From positions 1 through 6,391 of the forward strand of contig CAMAQI010000136.1 of assembly GCA_945860255.1 (NCBI GenBank): DNA of 6,391 nucleotides. Reading direction: 5' to 3'. Numbering within the stretch: the first letter of the stretch is position 1; each line of letters begins with the position of its first letter. The DNA is from Methylacidiphilum caldifontis (GTDB lineage Bacteria > Verrucomicrobiota > Verrucomicrobiia > Methylacidiphilales > CAMAQI01). Under the pieces are notes generated by a model. It made no database searches and was not told the DNA's origin. It saw only the letters and a list, made by a program, of their open reading frames with translations. This document shows positions 5,089 to 6,391 of this stretch, piece after piece. A program made the translations under genes and the position numbers.

Positions 5089-6196
5089 AAAGATTGTAGT
5101 AGTCGTCACCCTGCTGCTCGTCCAATCGCTCTTTCCCTTGAGAGCGACGACCCCTCAAGAGGAGCCTGTGGTTCAAGCGGTTCAAAAGGCAATTCCTGCG
5201 GTGGTCAGTGTCTATTTAGAGGGGGAGGTCGAGTATCGTTCGCGAGATCCCTATTCCCGTTTGCTAGAGGACTTTTATGGACGTCGATTTATTTATCGGG
5301 AGCCGATTAGGAGCTTAGGATCGGGAGCGATTATCTCGCCTGAGGGCTACATTTTGACCTGTGCTCACGTCGTGGAGATTGCGACCGAGATCAAAGCCCA
5401 GATTCGTGTGGTGCTCTCCGACGAGCGAAAATTTCAGGCGAAACTGGTTTATATTGATTCTGATCTTGATTTAGCATTATTAAAAATCAGCGATTCAAAG
5501 CCGTTCAGCTTTTTAGATTTAAAAGTGCTTTCTCCGAATTTAATTGGACAGACCGTCATTGCATTGGGGAATCCAGTCGGTTACGAAAATTCGATTAGTG
5601 CCGGAATTTTATCGGCAAAGAATCGAACGTTAAAAGTGGAGAATCAGACCTACGAAGGGCTTTTGCAGACCGATGCGGCGATTAATCCCGGAAACTCCGG
5701 GGGACCCTCGATCGATATTCAAGGGAGTTTTATTGGAGTCAACTCAGCGAAGGCGGCTGGTCAGGCGATTGAGGGGATCGGATTTATTATTCCTTGCGAT
5801 AAAGCGGCCGCTTGGGCTCTCAATTCGATCGCCATTGTCAAAGGAGAAAAGAAGGCTCCGACGCCGCCCTCTTCAGATGAGGTCTTGATGAAACGATTTG
5901 GATTTTCACTCCAGAACTTGACCCCAGAGCTTGCGCGTTCTTTTGGGATACCGGTAACCGAAGGGGTGATCGTCGCTGAAGTTGAGGCCGATAGTCCCGC
6001 GGCGAAGATCGAGCTCAAACCAGGGATGCTGGTCTCCGGATTAGGAGGGATCCTTCTCAATTCGAAGAACGATCTCCCGAAGAGCCTTCCCAAGATAAAA
6101 ACGGGCAACACGCTCTCGATTCAAATCTCTGTCTTCCGAAAAACGTCCAACGGCGTCTTACGCCGTTCGGTCAACGCCTCCATGGTCGCACGGTAA
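5078..6196 (+). CDS. HtrA/Deg-family exported serine protease with one PDZ domain
   Basis: The 372-residue product begins with a signal peptide: K5, a hydrophobic stretch at 6-19, and likely cleavage after LRA at 23. The trypsin-like domain carries the full triad: H97 in LTCAHVV, D131 in DSDLDLALLK, and S207 in AAINPGNSGGPS. GSGAIISPEGYILT (81-94) and ALGNPVGY (162-169) are also typical. The segment at about 57-76 resembles the variable LA-loop region. One PDZ domain follows at about 274-354 (core GVIVAEVEADSPAAKIELKPG). HtrA proteases degrade or refold damaged proteins in the periplasm. One PDZ domain rather than two makes it closer in build to DegS or HtrA2 than DegP, but the cleavable-looking signal suggests a soluble periplasmic protein. 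The usual asparagine before A-H in 'TNAHVV' is cysteine (C95). I choose ATG 5078 because it places the signal peptide at the N-terminus; an in-frame TTG at 5036 would add 14 residues. No clear promoter or Shine-Dalgarno is visible. Confidence 0.92.
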   Translation: MNSIKIVVVVTLLLVQSLFPLRATTPQEEPVVQAVQKAIPAVVSVYLEGEVEYRSRDPYSRLLEDFYGRRFIYREPIRSLGSGAIISPEGYILTCAHVVEIATEIKAQIRVVLSDERKFQAKLVYIDSDLDLALLKISDSKPFSFLDLKVLSPNLIGQTVIALGNPVGYENSISAGILSAKNRTLKVENQTYEGLLQTDAAINPGNSGGPSIDIQGSFIGVNSAKAAGQAIEGIGFIIPCDKAAAWALNSIAIVKGEKKAPTPPSSDEVLMKRFGFSLQNLTPELARSFGIPVTEGVIVAEVEADSPAAKIELKPGMLVSGLGGILLNSKNDLPKSLPKIKTGNTLSIQISVFRKTSNGVLRRSVNASMVAR

Positions 6197-6265
6197 AAAG
6201 ATAAAAGATTGCTCTAAGGAATGCAGGAAATAAGGAAAAATTCCATCGGTGTTTTTAAAAAGTCA

Positions 6266-6391
6266 TTAATCTTTGGCATAATTGAGTTTTAATCGAGCGG
6301 TGGCGATGTGAAGAGGGGTGGCTAAATTCCAGTGGGAGAGCAACCAACGGATGAGTTTTTGTGAGAACTGAGTGAAACGTTGAGCGAGAAA
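6266..6391 (-). CDS. Probable C-terminus of an unidentified gene running off the right edge
   Basis: On the minus strand a frame is open from the window edge for 41 codons to a TAA at 6268-6266. It reads FLAQRFTQFSQKLIRWLLSH at the edge side and ends ARLKLNYAKD. The composition (aromatic and basic residues, balanced codons) looks protein-like, and a gene convergent with the HtrA gene would fit the layout. An open stretch this short can occur by chance, and I do not recognise the family. The 69 bp between it and the HtrA stop are AT-rich, with only a 4-bp GGAA/TTCC stem near 6233-6243 and no convincing terminator. Confidence 0.45.
   Translation of the reverse strand, partial: FLAQRFTQFSQKLIRWLLSHWNLATPLHIATARLKLNYAKD

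Noticed and set aside
6204..6274. AAAGATT (6204-6210) and AATCTTT (6268-6274) inverted repeat
   Set aside because: It is only 7 bp with a 57-bp spacer in AT-rich DNA, so chance explains it.

Overview
The window is bacterial chromosomal DNA of moderate G+C, with tightly packed genes and mostly weak or absent Shine-Dalgarno sequences. Nothing in it fixes the taxon. The DUF2851 protein carries a 'PGFWN..AGPDF' core that I associate with Verrucomicrobiota and related PVC-type genomes, so that group is my tentative guess (inference, low confidence). I see no rRNA, tRNA, CRISPR array or insertion sequence.

Layout. Positions 1-430 have no convincing gene but are rich in structure. There are three degenerate copies of a ~20-bp repeat (15-154), each overlapping a small dyad. 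A local hairpin follows at 150-200, and a long imperfect inverted repeat has arms at 173-195 and 263-285. A plus-strand run follows: an MgtC/SapB-family membrane protein (431-1114), a GT61/DUF563 glycosyltransferase 3 bp downstream (1118-2290), and, after 50 bp, the TrmL-type tRNA (cytidine/uridine-34 2'-O) methyltransferase (2341-2841). A small stem-loop (2892-2906) separates this run from a convergent minus-strand cluster. In transcription order that cluster is a DUF2851 protein (5088 down to 3592), a ribbon-helix-helix VapB-like antitoxin (3551 down to 3282) and a PIN-domain VapC-like toxin (3285 down to 2908). Antitoxin and toxin overlap by 4 bp (ATGA). On the plus strand, an exported HtrA/Deg-family serine protease (5078-6196) starts head-to-head with the DUF2851 gene, with overlapping 5' ends. 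The right edge (6266-6391, minus strand) probably holds the C-terminus of a gene that continues outside the window.

How the genes relate. The toxin-antitoxin pair is the only clear functional module. mgtC and the glycosyltransferase are probably co-transcribed by spacing, but no shared pathway is evident. HtrA (envelope protein quality control), TrmL (wobble-base modification) and DUF2851 look like independent housekeeping or uncharacterised functions. The points most worth a second look are the repeat and dyad region upstream of mgtC, a candidate vapB promoter whose predicted start site falls exactly on an ATG, and the divergent overlapping starts at 5078-5088. I found no clear evidence for a wholly new multi-gene system.
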